A stretch of 64,000 bases of DNA from Glaciecola sp. KUL10 (GTDB taxonomy: Bacteria > Pseudomonadota > Gammaproteobacteria > Enterobacterales > Alteromonadaceae), in NCBI RefSeq assembly GCF_003203515.1, contig NZ_BGNG01000001.1, positions 372,001 through 436,000 on the forward strand, given 5' to 3'. Shown one piece after another: positions 45,513-55,741 of the stretch. The position numbers were made by a program, and so were the translations under genes. How positions within the stretch are numbered: the first letter of the stretch is position 1; every line of letters begins with the position of its first letter. A model generated the notes under the pieces. That model saw nothing but the letters and a program-made list of their open reading frames with translations, was not told the origin of the DNA and ran no database searches.

Positions 45513-46580
45513 TTATTTGCGATTTAGTTGTATTGGCTTTATGTGTTGCACAATACTTCCATCATTTATTTTATTGATCAGCTCTTCACCCATTCGATCA
45601 GACTCACTTATAACCTTGCTCCAATAATCAATCCGTTGCGATGCTTCCATTTTCTCGAAGTCTTTTCTATCCGGAATTTTTTTATAAGGCAAGGTTTCAA
45701 CAAACGCTTTCGACGGAGATATCAATACGACATTCTCGTAGCTAGAGTGTGTGCATGGGCGCTTCAAATTTTTATCAAACCAACCTGGTGTAGGCGTGCT
45801 ATAAAAATGCGGATACAAAACCAACTTATCAGTATTAAAGCGCAAGTCAAAATGATAATCGATAATCCCTCCGTCTCTGTACATCCCAGGCTTTGCCCCA
45901 GGTATGTTTGCTACGCCTTCAAGCACAAGAGGTATACTGCCTGATGCCATCAGTGCCGGAATAAGATTGTCTTGAGTGAGTAAATAGTTATTTGTCGGAA
46001 ACTGGTCGGGGTCGATAAAAGATAATGTATTGTGCTTTGCTGAAAACAAGGCGCGTGTAAACGACTTTGCCAACCGCTTTCGACTTATGGCATTACGAGC
46101 GCCAGCTTTTAACAATCCCGACATCTGTTTGAATTTATTTTCAGACTCAACGGCTCCATGGCATTGAGCAACTGAAAAGTGAGCAATATGCTTAGGGTGA
46201 TTAAGAACCTCATGCACGCCCGTCGCGCCCATTACATACTCTAACAGGTCATATCCTTTCTCAGTGATTTCTGCGACAGTTGGTTTAGCGGAATAAACCG
46301 TGTTTGAATACTTATCTGCTAATCGGTTAATAGCAGCAATAGGATCTTTTTGCGTTAAACATGCAGCGCGAAAAGCGCCCGCAGAAGAACCAACAATATT
46401 GATTGAAGTATCAATTTGTGAAAATAATTCGGGGAAAATAACGCGGTCTAAACCTGCAAGAATAAACCATTTGGGTCCACCACTAGCTCCTAGAAATGTG
46501 TCAAACATTTGAGCCGAAAAGCCTTCGGCCTTGATTTTATTAATCGCATAAGCGCCTGCGAAAACGTCTATTGTATTCAT
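45513..46580 (-). CDS. Patatin-like phospholipase
   Basis: A 355-residue patatin-fold lipid hydrolase. FLGASGGPKWF near residue 30 is the glycine-rich oxyanion loop, GSSAGAFRAA near residue 64 holds the nucleophile Ser (GxSxG), and YRDGGIIDYH near residue 234 holds the catalytic Asp. No signal peptide is seen. It probably removes acyl groups from membrane lipids or triglycerides. It is isolated, facing the tRNA gene. Confidence 0.88.
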   Translation of the reverse strand: MNTIDVFAGAYAINKIKAEGFSAQMFDTFLGASGGPKWFILAGLDRVIFPELFSQIDTSINIVGSSAGAFRAACLTQKDPIAAINRLADKYSNTVYSAKPTVAEITEKGYDLLEYVMGATGVHEVLNHPKHIAHFSVAQCHGAVESENKFKQMSGLLKAGARNAISRKRLAKSFTRALFSAKHNTLSFIDPDQFPTNNYLLTQDNLIPALMASGSIPLVLEGVANIPGAKPGMYRDGGIIDYHFDLRFNTDKLVLYPHFYSTPTPGWFDKNLKRPCTHSSYENVVLISPSKAFVETLPYKKIPDRKDFEKMEASQRIDYWSKVISESDRMGEELINKINDGSIVQHIKPIQLNRK

Positions 46581-46730
46581 TGACTCTTTTTTTAATTTTC
46601 TTTAAGTTTGCACTACCTCCAAATAAAATGAAAATAGTTATTGGTAATGGTTATAAATAGGATTTTATATCGAGGTCATTGAGTAAAAGGCATAGCCTAG
46701 GTAGGATAGATGACATAACTAATGAAAAAG

Positions 46731-46995
46731 TTTTACACAGGCGTCATTCATATATTGGATAAAAACACAGCATTACGCCTATTCTTTGTAAGTTATTCAC
46801 AATTTAGCGTTTTACAAGCAAAATAATTATATTTTTTTCATTAATTACACTTGCAATTTTATGAATTTAAGGCGTTAGCGGCAAAGCTTTTCCGCTTGCT
46901 TAGAATATGTACAAGATGAGTTTTACAATTAAATCAAACACTTATACAATAGCCCCATGGTCACACACAGACTTATCCACAGAATAAGTGGATAA
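46731..46995. promoter_or_regulatory. Cluster of DnaA-box-like sites in a 426-base gene-free gap
   Basis: The gap 46581-47006 is AT-rich and holds no gene. It has TTTTACACA (46731-46739), TTATTCACA (46793-46801) and a perfect TTATCCACA (46973-46981). The last is part of an inverted pair with GTGGATAA at 46988-46995. An AT-rich stretch lies between. The pattern recalls DnaA-binding regions such as DARS or datA. It may instead be a set of chance matches plus an operator for the next gene. Confidence 0.4.
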
Positions 46996-47006
46996 AAGGA
47001 ATAACT

Positions 47007-47387
47007 TTGCCTAAACAGACACTTTCAGTACTTGAAGATATTTTCGCCATCCACAGTCTTTCAGAAGATAGTAGTATTCCTGCTGTCGTTTTATCATCTG
47101 ATTTCTATTTCATTGGTAAAACCAATGATGAGTTGTCACTTGTCGTAAAAGAATCGCTTGATATAGAAGCAATTGAAACTGACAAAGATTGGCGAGTTTT
47201 GGAAGTACTTGGCCCCTTAAATTTATCAATGATTGGTATTATGGCGCAGATTAGTCAATGTCTAGCGCAAGCAGAGGTCAGTATTTTTGTCGTTTCAACT
47301 TTTGAAACAGATTACATTTTAGTAAAAAACCTGCAGCTAGAAACCGCCGTAAGTGCGTTGGCTAGCGCTGGTTACGAATTCGTATAG
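47007..47387 (+). CDS. ACT-domain protein
   Basis: A 126-residue protein of two small ACT-like units, a family often listed as ACT or CASTOR-like. Motifs are DFYFIGKTNDELSLVV in the first part and LGPLNLSMIGIMAQISQCLAQAEVSIFVVSTFETDYILV in the second. ACT domains usually bind amino acids. The TTG start has AAGGA 6 bases before it. The inverted repeat with the DnaA-like box ends 11 bases before this start, so it may control the gene. It is followed by the ArsC/Spx-like gene and dapE in one direction, probably an operon linked to lysine or diaminopimelate. Confidence 0.8.
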   Translation: MPKQTLSVLEDIFAIHSLSEDSSIPAVVLSSDFYFIGKTNDELSLVVKESLDIEAIETDKDWRVLEVLGPLNLSMIGIMAQISQCLAQAEVSIFVVSTFETDYILVKNLQLETAVSALASAGYEFV

Positions 47388-47399
47388 GAAACAGTTTTG

Positions 47400-47765
47400 A
47401 TGAGCAATGTTACACTCTTTGGTATCCCAAATTGCGACACCATTAAGAAAGCCAAAAAATGGCTAAATGACAATGAAGTTGACTTTGAGTTTCACGACTA
47501 CAGAAAAGACGGCCTTGAAAACTCTTGGTTACAAAAAGCCGAAGAGGCATTGTCATGGGAAAACATTCTTAACAAGCGCGGTACTACTTTTCGTCAATTG
47601 AGTGATGAACAAAAAAATACGCTAAACAAAGAGAATGCGATAGCGTTAATGATAGAAATGCCAGCGATGATTAAGCGCCCTATCCTTCAGATTAACGAAA
47701 ATAATAACCAACAGTTTTATTTAGGGTTTAAACCTGCGCAATACGAGGACATTTTTAAGTCATGA
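47400..47765 (+). CDS. ArsC/Spx-family (YffB-like) protein
   Basis: A 121-residue thioredoxin-fold protein. [18 protein letters not shown] near the N-terminus holds one Cys, and IKRPILQ near residue 94 is the family's conserved Arg-Pro motif. This is the YffB type, which is not a true arsenate reductase and in E. coli sits just before dapE. The start at 47400 (ATG) follows AGGAAACAG. Its stop overlaps the dapE ATG (ATGA). Confidence 0.88.
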   Translation: MSNVTLFGIPNCDTIKKAKKWLNDNEVDFEFHDYRKDGLENSWLQKAEEALSWENILNKRGTTFRQLSDEQKNTLNKENAIALMIEMPAMIKRPILQINENNNQQFYLGFKPAQYEDIFKS

Positions 47766-48889
47766 ATGAAGTTGTTGAATTAACCAAAACCCTCATTAAT
47801 ATGCGCTCAGTCACGCCTGACGATGCAGGGTGTCAAAAGCTAATGGCAGACTACCTTCAAGCACTTGGATTTGAAATAGAAAGCATGGTGTTTGAAGATA
47901 CTACTAATATGTGGGCCCGAAAGGGACAAAAAGGCGCTGTATTCTGCTTTGCTGGTCACACCGACGTCGTTCCCACAGGCCCCGAATCCAATTGGGTGTT
48001 TCCCCCTTTTACTGCAACCGAACACAATGGATTTATATATGGACGTGGGGCTGCAGATATGAAAGGTAGTCTAGCTGCCATGTTAGTAGCGACTAAGCGA
48101 TTTATTAAGGACTATCCTGATCATAGAGATTGTATTTCTTTTTTGATTACTAGCGACGAAGAAGGCCCTTTTATCAATGGTACAACCCGTGTAATTGATA
48201 CATTGGAAGCACGAAATGAAAAGATCGATTATTGCATCGTAGGAGAACCCTCAAGTACGAAATTAACAGGAGATGTAATTAAGAACGGAAGGCGCGGTTC
48301 ACTCACTGGAGATTTGGTTGTAAAAGGTGTTCAGGGACATGTTGCTTACCCCCACTTGGTTAAAAATCCCATACATCTTATTGCACCGGCTATAAGTGAA
48401 CTTGTCGATACTCAGTGGGATCTTGGTAATGAATTTTTTCCACCGACAAGTTTTCAAGTCTCAAACTTTAATGCGGGAACAGGAGCGGGAAACGTTGTGC
48501 CCGGTGAAGTAAAAGTATGTTTTAATTTTAGATTCTCTACCCAAGTTTCTGACCAAGAGCTGGTTAAAAAGGTCGAAGGTATTCTTCACAAACATGAACT
48601 TAAGTTTGACATTAAATGGACTTATAACGGGCAACCGTTTATCACAGAAGCAGGTAATTTAGTCGAAGCTGTTCAGCACAGTGTTAAAAAGGTATGCGGC
48701 TTTGATACCCAATTATCAACGGCAGGAGGTACATCAGACGGCCGATTTATTGCGCCGACAGGCGCACAAGTAATTGAATTAGGCCCCGAAAACAACACCA
48801 TTCACAAGGTGGATGAATGTGTAAATATAGACAATTTAATCACACTTGAAAACGTCTATTACGAAACGCTTGTGAAGTTGATGGGTTAA
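47762..48889 (+). CDS. dapE: Succinyl-diaminopimelate desuccinylase
   Basis: DapE removes succinate from N-succinyl-LL-DAP on the way to lysine and peptidoglycan. The 375 residues (E. coli 375) show the M20 metallopeptidase motifs: [24 protein letters not shown] with the metal-bridging Asp, TSDEEGP with the general-base Glu, VGEPSS, and near the end [14 protein letters not shown] with the last His ligand. The lid domain is in the middle. It overlaps the previous gene by 4 bases and touches the next gene at one base. Confidence 0.96.
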   Translation: MNEVVELTKTLINMRSVTPDDAGCQKLMADYLQALGFEIESMVFEDTTNMWARKGQKGAVFCFAGHTDVVPTGPESNWVFPPFTATEHNGFIYGRGAADMKGSLAAMLVATKRFIKDYPDHRDCISFLITSDEEGPFINGTTRVIDTLEARNEKIDYCIVGEPSSTKLTGDVIKNGRRGSLTGDLVVKGVQGHVAYPHLVKNPIHLIAPAISELVDTQWDLGNEFFPPTSFQVSNFNAGTGAGNVVPGEVKVCFNFRFSTQVSDQELVKKVEGILHKHELKFDIKWTYNGQPFITEAGNLVEAVQHSVKKVCGFDTQLSTAGGTSDGRFIAPTGAQVIELGPENNTIHKVDECVNIDNLITLENVYYETLVKLMG

Positions 48890-49590
48890 TGGCATTGCAA
48901 ACCTCTCCCCTTAGCGCAGCACAAGTAATGGGCGTTGAAAGTAGCCACGTTGTGGCACTTTCTAACGAAGGTGAGCATTACCTTGAACAGTCAACCTTAA
49001 ATGCTTTTTTAGATATGCAACAAGCAGCAAAGTCCGATGGCATAGACTTACAAATTTGCAGTAGCTTTCGTTCATTTGATAGGCAGTTAAGCATTTGGAA
49101 TCGGAAATGGGCCGGAGAACTTCCTATTCTTGATAAGCATTCCCGCCCTATTAATACAAACTCATTAAACGACCATGAAAAAATTCACGCGATCATGCAT
49201 TGGTCTGCCCTACCTGGCGCCTCACGTCATCACTGGGGAACTGATTTTGATGTTTATGACAAACGAAGCGTAGTCTTAAGCAATCACAAATTTGAGTTGA
49301 TACCGTCTGAATATGCTCAAGGAGGACCTTGTTACAAGCTCAACAAATGGCTCGAAGTTCATGCAACAAAATTTGGCTTTGATAGACCTTACGAAGTCTA
49401 TACGGGCGGAGTTGCAAGAGAACCATGGCATTATTCTTTTAGCAAGAGTGCCGCGAGTGTTATTCAAAACTTTGCGTTAGATTCTCTTCGCGTAGAATTG
49501 AATAAAAGCCAAATATTAGGTAAACAAACCATCTTAGAGCTGTTACCATCCTTGTTTAATCAATACACATTAAATCTGGGAAAAGCATAA
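48889..49590 (+). CDS. M15-family D-alanyl-D-alanine carboxypeptidase-like protein
   Basis: A 233-residue peptidase of the VanY/M15B type. SSFRSFDRQLSIWNRK is the substrate-side motif. SRHHWGTDFDVYD carries the first His and Asp zinc ligands, and REPWHYSF carries the Glu and last His. No signal peptide is visible, which is unusual for a cell-wall enzyme. It starts on the last base of the dapE stop and is itself overlapped by the DUF2897 gene, so the three are tightly coupled. Confidence 0.87.
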   Translation: MALQTSPLSAAQVMGVESSHVVALSNEGEHYLEQSTLNAFLDMQQAAKSDGIDLQICSSFRSFDRQLSIWNRKWAGELPILDKHSRPINTNSLNDHEKIHAIMHWSALPGASRHHWGTDFDVYDKRSVVLSNHKFELIPSEYAQGGPCYKLNKWLEVHATKFGFDRPYEVYTGGVAREPWHYSFSKSAASVIQNFALDSLRVELNKSQILGKQTILELLPSLFNQYTLNLGKA

Positions 49591-49766
49591 TGACCGGTTG
49601 GGTAGTCGCTTTAATTATTATTGTTGTATTGGCGTTTATATTCGGTAATGTCACCGCCCTACTTAAGCAAGGCGGTTTTGATTTTCCAGATTCATATGAA
49701 AAACCAGAAGCTAACCCAGATTCAAAGAAAAAGGGGGATGACGATAATTCGAGTGGATTCTATTGA
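49590..49766 (+). CDS. DUF2897-like small membrane protein
   Basis: A 58-residue protein that begins with a membrane helix (residues ~4-18, WVVALIIIVVLAFIF) followed by a polar, Lys/Asp-rich tail. It starts on the last base of the previous stop codon (TAATG), the sign of translational coupling. Position and shape match the DUF2897 family, which follows dapE in Shewanella and Alteromonas relatives. Function is unknown. Confidence 0.7.
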   Translation: MTGWVVALIIIVVLAFIFGNVTALLKQGGFDFPDSYEKPEANPDSKKKGDDDNSSGFY

Positions 49767-49781
49767 TCAACGAATATTGTT

Positions 49782-50102
49782 TTAAGCAACGCTTACAGCG
49801 GTACCGCTAATACTCACCATTAACATGCTTCCTTTGCCACCGATAACTTCATAATCTATGTCAATTCCCACAACGGCATTAGCGCCGAGTAACGTGGCCT
49901 CACGTTCTAACTCAGTAAATGCAATTTTTCGCGCTTTAGTAAGCTCGTCTTCGTAAGCACCAGAGCGCCCACCGACGATGTCGCGTACCGATGCGAACAA
50001 GTCTTTGAAAAGATTAGCACCCATTACAGCTTCACCGATTACCACACCATAATAATGTTGAATAGCTTTTCCTTCAACGCCGTTTGTAGTTGTCATTATC
50101 AT
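49782..50102 (-). CDS. YbjQ-family (UPF0145) protein
   Basis: A 106-residue pentameric-fold protein of the YbjQ family. [34 protein letters not shown] and the run [29 protein letters not shown] are the conserved parts. A metal-binding role has been suggested for the family but is unproven. GGAG lies 6 bases before the first ATG. It converges on the DUF2897 gene. Confidence 0.88.
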   Translation of the reverse strand: MIMTTTNGVEGKAIQHYYGVVIGEAVMGANLFKDLFASVRDIVGGRSGAYEDELTKARKIAFTELEREATLLGANAVVGIDIDYEVIGGKGSMLMVSISGTAVSVA

Positions 50103-50207
50103 GAGACACTCCTATATTTGCACACGTAAAAATTGAATTCTTTCCAGTCAACACTCAAGATGACCTGACACTTTGTCTTATAAACATTTTACAAGCTTAA
50201 CTAATGC

Positions 50208-50615
50208 TCACGTGAGTAACATGGTTTTGATTTTATTAATCAATACGTCATGTTTTTCAGGTGTATAAGCTTTCATCTTATGCTTCCCCCAAACTGGACC
50301 TGGCCATGCCACATCGTTTTTAAACCTAGCAATATGGTGAACATGTAATTGAGATACCATGTTACCCAACATGCCGAGATTAAGCTTGTCAGGTGCGAAA
50401 TATGTTTTGATGCATCGGCTCAACAAAGCTGATTCTTTCCACATCAAGGCTTGTTCATCTTCAGTCAAATCAATAATTTCTCTTAAACCACTTTTACGAG
50501 GGACAAGAATAAACCAAGGGTACTGACAGTCATTAATTAACCTAACCTGACTAAGGCTTAAATCACAAACCATAAGGCTGTCTTTTTCAAGTGTTTGATT
50601 TAGTTTAAATGTCAC
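50208..50615 (-). CDS. HIT-domain protein
   Basis: A 135-residue HIT hydrolase of the shorter, FHIT/HINT-related type. CQYPWFILVPRKSGLREIIDL is the strand region and QLHVHHIARFKND holds the histidine triad. The enzymes split nucleoside-phosphoramidates or dinucleotides. The start overlaps the astE end by 11 bases, so the two are co-transcribed. The substrate cannot be told. Confidence 0.87.
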   Translation of the reverse strand: MTFKLNQTLEKDSLMVCDLSLSQVRLINDCQYPWFILVPRKSGLREIIDLTEDEQALMWKESALLSRCIKTYFAPDKLNLGMLGNMVSQLHVHHIARFKNDVAWPGPVWGKHKMKAYTPEKHDVLINKIKTMLLT

Positions 50616-51603
50616 AAGGTATTACCGTAAGTAGTGCACGCTGTCCAATAGCTACATATGCATTTGGAAACACAATAGCTTCTGAATTCTGCTGAGTGTA
50701 GTAGGATTTCCCTGATTCGCTAGCGATTAAATCGCCTTTTTTAAACTCGCTAAAATTAGCAAGCTCATCATCGAAATGCAGAACAAAGTCTTCTTTCGTT
50801 TTCACAATTTCTTGCGCGACTTCAAAGATTTCAATCGGACACGCTTCGAAGCTTTTAAACACAGGCTCTTGTTTTGTAATTAATTCGAGTAGCATTTTCT
50901 TAGTTTGTTCAAACCGACTCATGTCATTCTCGCCAAAGCGTTTGACTTTGCCAAGCTCTACTGTAAACGCATGAGCTAGATGAAACTTACTTGAATAATG
51001 ACTAAAAGTACTTGTTGGGCCTTGAGACAACAAAACAGTATTTACGCCACATGCAGACATAAATGCTAATTGCTCTTTTGAATATTTGCGCCCATATAAA
51101 TATGGGTATACGAGAAATTTTTCGTTTTTTGAATCCCTAATCGCCGTGTGTAGGTCATAGTGGATTCTTTCTTGTGATTGAGTTGCTTTCTCAAAAAATG
51201 AATCAACAATGTTCATCAGTATGTAAGCTCTTTTGCGCTCATTATTACTTAACTCAACGTTTTTAATAAACAGCCGATTTAAGTTTTCTTCCACAAAGCG
51301 TTTTTCAATATCCATTGAAGGCAAATTACCGAAAATAAACATAACGCGTTGACACAAGATTATATTTTCATTTAACACTTGCTGCACTAACTCATCACAT
51401 ATTTCAATTGGCGCAGTTTCATTGCCATGAATACCAGAAGAAAGAATTATATTTTTAGTATACTGAGTGGGCACAAACTCAATGACACCTGCGGTGTGAA
51501 TGATTACGCGAGTTTGATTGGTTAAGGTATAAGTTTCAGGCTTAAGACTCGATCCTTGCGTTCGTGATTTAGCAAGAAAAGATGGGGTTGCTATTGCTTC
51601 CAT
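50605..51603 (-). CDS. astE: Succinylglutamate desuccinylase/aspartoacylase-family protein (AstE-like)
   Basis: A 332-residue zinc carboxypeptidase-fold enzyme. LSSGIHGNETAPIE near residue 56 carries the His and Glu ligands and YDLHTAIRDSK near residue 147 the third His. AstE cuts succinate from N-succinyl-glutamate, the last step of the arginine succinyltransferase route. No other ast gene is in the window. The length and motifs match AstE, but a general aspartoacylase role is possible. It overlaps the HIT gene. Confidence 0.83.
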   Translation of the reverse strand: MEAIATPSFLAKSRTQGSSLKPETYTLTNQTRVIIHTAGVIEFVPTQYTKNIILSSGIHGNETAPIEICDELVQQVLNENIILCQRVMFIFGNLPSMDIEKRFVEENLNRLFIKNVELSNNERKRAYILMNIVDSFFEKATQSQERIHYDLHTAIRDSKNEKFLVYPYLYGRKYSKEQLAFMSACGVNTVLLSQGPTSTFSHYSSKFHLAHAFTVELGKVKRFGENDMSRFEQTKKMLLELITKQEPVFKSFEACPIEIFEVAQEIVKTKEDFVLHFDDELANFSEFKKGDLIASESGKSYYTQQNSEAIVFPNAYVAIGQRALLTVIPCDI

Positions 51604-51648
51604 TTAATAAGTTTTGAGTGATTCAACACCTGCTTAGTCTAAACAACC

Positions 51649-53031
51649 TCACGCCTGGTTGCGAGTGTTATCCTCGAGAAGATAGGTAAAATCGCCTTTT
51701 TGATAAAGTTTAATGAAGTCTTTTAACGGAACTGCTTTTGAAAACAAAAAGCCCTGCCCCATGTGTACACCTGCATTCGAAAGCAATTTAAGATGTTCAA
51801 TAGTTTCGATTCCTTCAGCAACGGTGTAACAGTTTTTAGAGTCGCCAATAATTTTAGTCGCCTGAATAATCGCCAAGTTTACTGGATTATCCTTTAACTC
51901 TAAAACAAATGCTTTATCGATCTTGATGGCTTGTAAATCCAAATCCTTTATTAAAGAAAGGTTTGAATACCCCTTACCAAAATCATCCATTGACAAACTT
52001 ATACCCATCGCGCGTATTTCATCTAGTTGGCGTTTTACTAATATAGAATCAGATAAAGCCACGTCTTCAGTGAGCTCTAACTCAATCATATTGGGTTGTA
52101 CACAATAATACTTTAGTAATGATTTTATTTTTGGAGACAAGTTCGAGTCATATAGTTGGCTAGGAGACAAGTTTACGGATATGGGAAGGTTGATCCCTGA
52201 CATATTTAAGGACGCTAACATTGATATGGCCCGATGTATTGTCCAGTATCCCAACTCATTCATAAGATTGTATGACTCTGCAGCTTCAATTAAAGCACCA
52301 GGAAATAGTAAGCCGTCTAGAGGATGATTCCAGCGTAATAAAGCTTCGCTGCCTACTATTTGGAGGGTTTTTAAATCTACTTTGGGTTGCAGATACAGCT
52401 CTAATTCTTCGTTATTTAGTGCTCTGGTCAAATCTGCCTTTAACGCCAATCCTCTGCCTGTAGAGCTTAAGTTTCGTTCGCTTACGATTTTGAAGTTCTC
52501 AAGCTTACTGCTTTTCGCAAGTTTTAGTGCCGACTCAGCTCTAGAGACAAGTGTCATGACATCGGTATTCTTATTTGTTTTTACCGAACATCCCACATTA
52601 AAGTCAGCGATAAATGCCGTTTCATTTACAAAGATAGGTGTTTTAAAGTGCTCAATTAACTTGAAATAGCGCTCGCGAAGCTGGTTATCAGAAGACTCGC
52701 CGGAAAAAACCAATCCAAAAATATCACCACTGATACGTCCAAGTAATAGTCTATGATGAAACACATGATTTATTTGGTTCGCAATTTTTACCAGCAGTTG
52801 ATCACCTGCACGATAATCAAACGCAGAAGATATATCAGAAAAACGCATCACGTCCACAAGGTACAACGACACTGCACCGTGCTTTTCTGCCTCTCGTTCA
52901 ATCAAATCAAAGAAATGATAACGATTCGGTAATGTAGTTAAACTAAAATGCTCTTGTGTCATATAACTGATTTCGCACCTGTTCAATCCGGTAAATAGGT
53001 GGCGCAAACGAAAAGTGAAGTCACGATCCAT
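51649..53031 (-). CDS. Soluble GGDEF-EAL protein, degenerate GGDEF
   Basis: A 460-residue cytoplasmic protein. Residues ~30-180 form a GGDEF-like domain with the signature changed to SGDIF, so it is not expected to make c-di-GMP. Residues ~200-445 form an EAL domain with SEALLRW, ELTED, DDFGKGYSN and AEGIET, likely an active phosphodiesterase. No sensor or receiver domain is seen. An internal ATG 23 codons downstream (MTQEHFSLTTLPNR) is also a plausible start. It is the second EAL protein of the window. Confidence 0.88.
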   Translation of the reverse strand: MDRDFTFRLRHLFTGLNRCEISYMTQEHFSLTTLPNRYHFFDLIEREAEKHGAVSLYLVDVMRFSDISSAFDYRAGDQLLVKIANQINHVFHHRLLLGRISGDIFGLVFSGESSDNQLRERYFKLIEHFKTPIFVNETAFIADFNVGCSVKTNKNTDVMTLVSRAESALKLAKSSKLENFKIVSERNLSSTGRGLALKADLTRALNNEELELYLQPKVDLKTLQIVGSEALLRWNHPLDGLLFPGALIEAAESYNLMNELGYWTIHRAISMLASLNMSGINLPISVNLSPSQLYDSNLSPKIKSLLKYYCVQPNMIELELTEDVALSDSILVKRQLDEIRAMGISLSMDDFGKGYSNLSLIKDLDLQAIKIDKAFVLELKDNPVNLAIIQATKIIGDSKNCYTVAEGIETIEHLKLLSNAGVHMGQGFLFSKAVPLKDFIKLYQKGDFTYLLEDNTRNQA

Positions 53032-53072
53032 GGCCCGATATATTGTTATCGTTTCAATCAGTGTTTTCTTAA

Positions 53073-53100
53073 CGAAAAACGCCAGTTAAATCACTGGCGT
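53073..53100 (-). terminator. Intrinsic terminator after glgP
   Basis: ACGCCAGT pairs with ACTGGCGT around a 6-base loop, followed on the minus strand by TTTTTCG. It lies 55 bases past the glgP stop codon. Confidence 0.82.
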
Positions 53101-53154
53101 CTTTATATTTACTACTTTTTATTTAAAACTTTAAACTAAAGTGTTATCAAAGTG

Positions 53155-55677
53155 TTATTTAACGGCGCAAGAATCCAGCTTCCAGATCTTGTCTACATAA
53201 TCTTGAATAGAACGGTCAGAGGTAAATTTACCCATTTTCGCTGTATTTAAAATTGCCATTTGTGCCCACTTTGCTTTATCTCGATATGCTTTATCGAGCG
53301 CAATGTTTGCTTCGCTGTATGATTCAAAGTCGGCAAGGACTTTGTAAGGGTCGCCCCCATCTAATAAACTTTGCTTGATTGATGAAAGCGCTCCTGGCTG
53401 ACCGGGTGTGAAGTAATCACTATCTAGCCAATCGAGCACTGCTTTAATTTCTCGATTCTGATAATAGTAATCGTATGGGTTATACCCGTTTTCGTTTAAT
53501 TTGTAGACTTCATCAACAGTTAAACCAAAGATGAAGATATTGTCGTCACCTACTTCTTCAGCGATTTCAATGTTGGCGCCATCAAGCGTACCAATCGTAA
53601 TTGCACCATTTAGCGCTAGCTTCATGTTGCCAGTGCCCGATGCTTCTTTGCCCGCAGTAGAGATTTGTTGGCTAACATCTGCCGCAGGAATCATTTTTTC
53701 AGCCGATGAAACGCGGTAGTTCGGTAAAAACACGACTTTTAGCTTTTGATTGGCTCGCGGATCGTTGTTAATTTTCTCGGCTACTTTATTGATTGCAAGA
53801 ATAATATCTTTTGCAAGTTTGTATCCTGGAGCCGCCTTTGCACCAAAAATAAATACCCGTGGATGCATATCATAATCAGGGTTTTCCAATATACGACGGT
53901 ACAACGCCATTATATGTATTAGGTTTAAGTGCTGACGTTTGTACTCATGTAAACGCTTAATTTGAATATCGAAAATTGCATTGGTATCAACAACAATGCC
54001 TGTTTGCGCTTTAATTTCTTCTGCTAATTTCTTTTTATTCGCGAGCTTCACTTTCATAAATTGATTTTGGAAGGTTTTATTTGTCGCAAACGCTGATAGA
54101 CTTTGCAATTTGTCTAAGTCAGTTGGCCAATCATCACCTATTTTCTTGTTAATGAGCTCTGATAAGGCAGGGTTACAGGCTTTTAACCAACGTCTTGGCG
54201 TTATACCGTTTGTCACATTTGTTAATTTACCGGGCCAAAGTGCTTCAAATTCTGGAAACAAGTTTTTCTTAACCAGTTCAGAGTGAATCGCAGCTACACC
54301 ATTAACAGCAAACGAACCAATCACTGACAAGTTGCCCATGCGAACCATTTTTTCACTGCTTTCTTCAATAATCGAAAGCTTGGCTTTCATTGCGTTATCA
54401 CCCGGCCATTTTTCTTCGACTTCCGCCATAAACCTGTGATTGATTTCGTATATTATTTCTAAGTGGCGTGGAAGGATCTTTTCGATCATTCTAGCTGGCC
54501 ATTTTTCTAATGCTTCAGGCAAAAGTGTATGGTTTGTATACGCAAATGTTTTAGTACATATTTCCCAAGCGCTCTCCCAGTCGAGTTGCGCTCTATCTAC
54601 TAAAATCCTCATCAATTCTGGAATAGAAATGGCTGGGTGAGTATCATTTAACTGTATAACAACTTGCTCCGCAAAACGGCTCCAATCATCGCCGTGTGCA
54701 CGCTTGTAGCGACGAATAATATCTTTTAATGAGCAAGCGCAGAAGAAATATTGCTGGATTAGGCGTAACTCTTTACCCGCTTCTGTTTCGTCATTTGGGT
54801 AAAGTACTTTGGATATTGTCTCTGATTGAATGTTTTCACGCTGCGCGTCCACATAACCGCCTGCGTTGAACACATCCCAGTTAAAATAATCAGAAGCTTC
54901 ACTTTGCCACAAACGCAACACATTTACCGTCTTGCCGCCATACCCTACAACAGGAATATCCCAAGGAACTCCCTTTACAATATTGCCAGGGTGCCACTCT
55001 TTTTGAATGCTCCCATTTGCCCCATATTTTGTTTCTACATAACCGTACAAGGGCACTTCTTGAATCGATTCTGGTCGACAAATTTCCCAAGGGTTACCAT
55101 AGTCACGCCAACTATCAGGTCTTTCTATCTGAGCACCATTTTTTATCTCTTGTCTGAACAAACCGTGTTCGTAGTGCAAGCCATAACCAATCGCAGGCAG
55201 TTCTTTTGTCGCCAAAGAGTCAATAAAGCATGCTGCCAATCGACCGAGGCCACCATTGCCCAGTGCCATATCAGGTTCTTCTTCCAAAACGTCTGTTAGT
55301 TCTACACCTAACTCTTTTAAGGCAGCACTTGCTTCGTCAAACAATTCAAAATTATGCATATTGTTTGATAACAAACGTCCCATCAAAAATTCAGCAGAAA
55401 AATAGTGAACCGCACGTGTATCGTTTACATAGTGTGTTTTTTGAGTGGTTCTCAACCTTTCCAGCACTAGCTCTTGAATTGCTGCACAGGTTGCTTTCCA
55501 CCATGCATGATTATTTGCTTTGTTTTCATCTGTACCGAGCGTGCTATGAAGATGCTTGATGATTGATGCTTTGATTTCAGCTTTGGAGAGCGCCGGAACA
55601 GTGGTTTTTGTCGCTGCTTTTTTAGTTTTGGCAGCCTTGGTCGCTGTTTTTGGTTTAGCCGTTTTACTTGTAGTCAT
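53155..55677 (-). CDS. glgP: Glycogen phosphorylase with a Lys/Ala-rich N-terminal tail
   Basis: An 840-residue GT35 enzyme that releases glucose-1-phosphate from glycogen. It has [35 protein letters not shown] and the PLP site [15 protein letters not shown] near residue 680. The middle holds [18 protein letters not shown] and the [15 protein letters not shown] region. The first ~28 residues are a tail of Lys, Ala and Thr, like a histone H1 tail, which E. coli GlgP (815 residues) lacks. A long hairpin lies just before the start. The product feeds pgm (next gene upstream, same strand, 195 bases away). Confidence 0.97.
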   Translation of the reverse strand: MTTSKTAKPKTATKAAKTKKAATKTTVPALSKAEIKASIIKHLHSTLGTDENKANNHAWWKATCAAIQELVLERLRTTQKTHYVNDTRAVHYFSAEFLMGRLLSNNMHNFELFDEASAALKELGVELTDVLEEEPDMALGNGGLGRLAACFIDSLATKELPAIGYGLHYEHGLFRQEIKNGAQIERPDSWRDYGNPWEICRPESIQEVPLYGYVETKYGANGSIQKEWHPGNIVKGVPWDIPVVGYGGKTVNVLRLWQSEASDYFNWDVFNAGGYVDAQRENIQSETISKVLYPNDETEAGKELRLIQQYFFCACSLKDIIRRYKRAHGDDWSRFAEQVVIQLNDTHPAISIPELMRILVDRAQLDWESAWEICTKTFAYTNHTLLPEALEKWPARMIEKILPRHLEIIYEINHRFMAEVEEKWPGDNAMKAKLSIIEESSEKMVRMGNLSVIGSFAVNGVAAIHSELVKKNLFPEFEALWPGKLTNVTNGITPRRWLKACNPALSELINKKIGDDWPTDLDKLQSLSAFATNKTFQNQFMKVKLANKKKLAEEIKAQTGIVVDTNAIFDIQIKRLHEYKRQHLNLIHIMALYRRILENPDYDMHPRVFIFGAKAAPGYKLAKDIILAINKVAEKINNDPRANQKLKVVFLPNYRVSSAEKMIPAADVSQQISTAGKEASGTGNMKLALNGAITIGTLDGANIEIAEEVGDDNIFIFGLTVDEVYKLNENGYNPYDYYYQNREIKAVLDWLDSDYFTPGQPGALSSIKQSLLDGGDPYKVLADFESYSEANIALDKAYRDKAKWAQMAILNTAKMGKFTSDRSIQDYVDKIWKLDSCAVK

Positions 55678-55689
55678 GTTTTGAGTCCA

Positions 55690-55741
55690 TGTAGTTTTGC
55701 GTCTGGCGTAATTTTATTACACAACAGACTGCAAAACTACA
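55690..55741 (-). promoter_or_regulatory. Long inverted repeat in the glgP leader
   Basis: TGTAGTTTTGCGTCTG (55690-55705) is complementary to CAGACTGCAAAACTACA (55725-55741) with only one extra base, giving 16 base pairs around a 19-base, AT-rich loop. It ends 12 bases before the glgP start codon and no T run follows. A TGAAAACGTATGCA element just behind it (55744-55757) resembles a LacI-type operator. It is probably a regulatory stem or a protein-binding palindrome. Confidence 0.5.

Noticed and set aside
46581-47006. Chromosomal replication origin
   Set aside because: Few sites, no mnmG, dnaA or parAB neighbour. I keep only the weaker claim of a DnaA-box cluster.
47400-47765. Arsenate reductase
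   Set aside because: The motif set and the position before dapE fit the YffB group, and no arsenic resistance gene is near.
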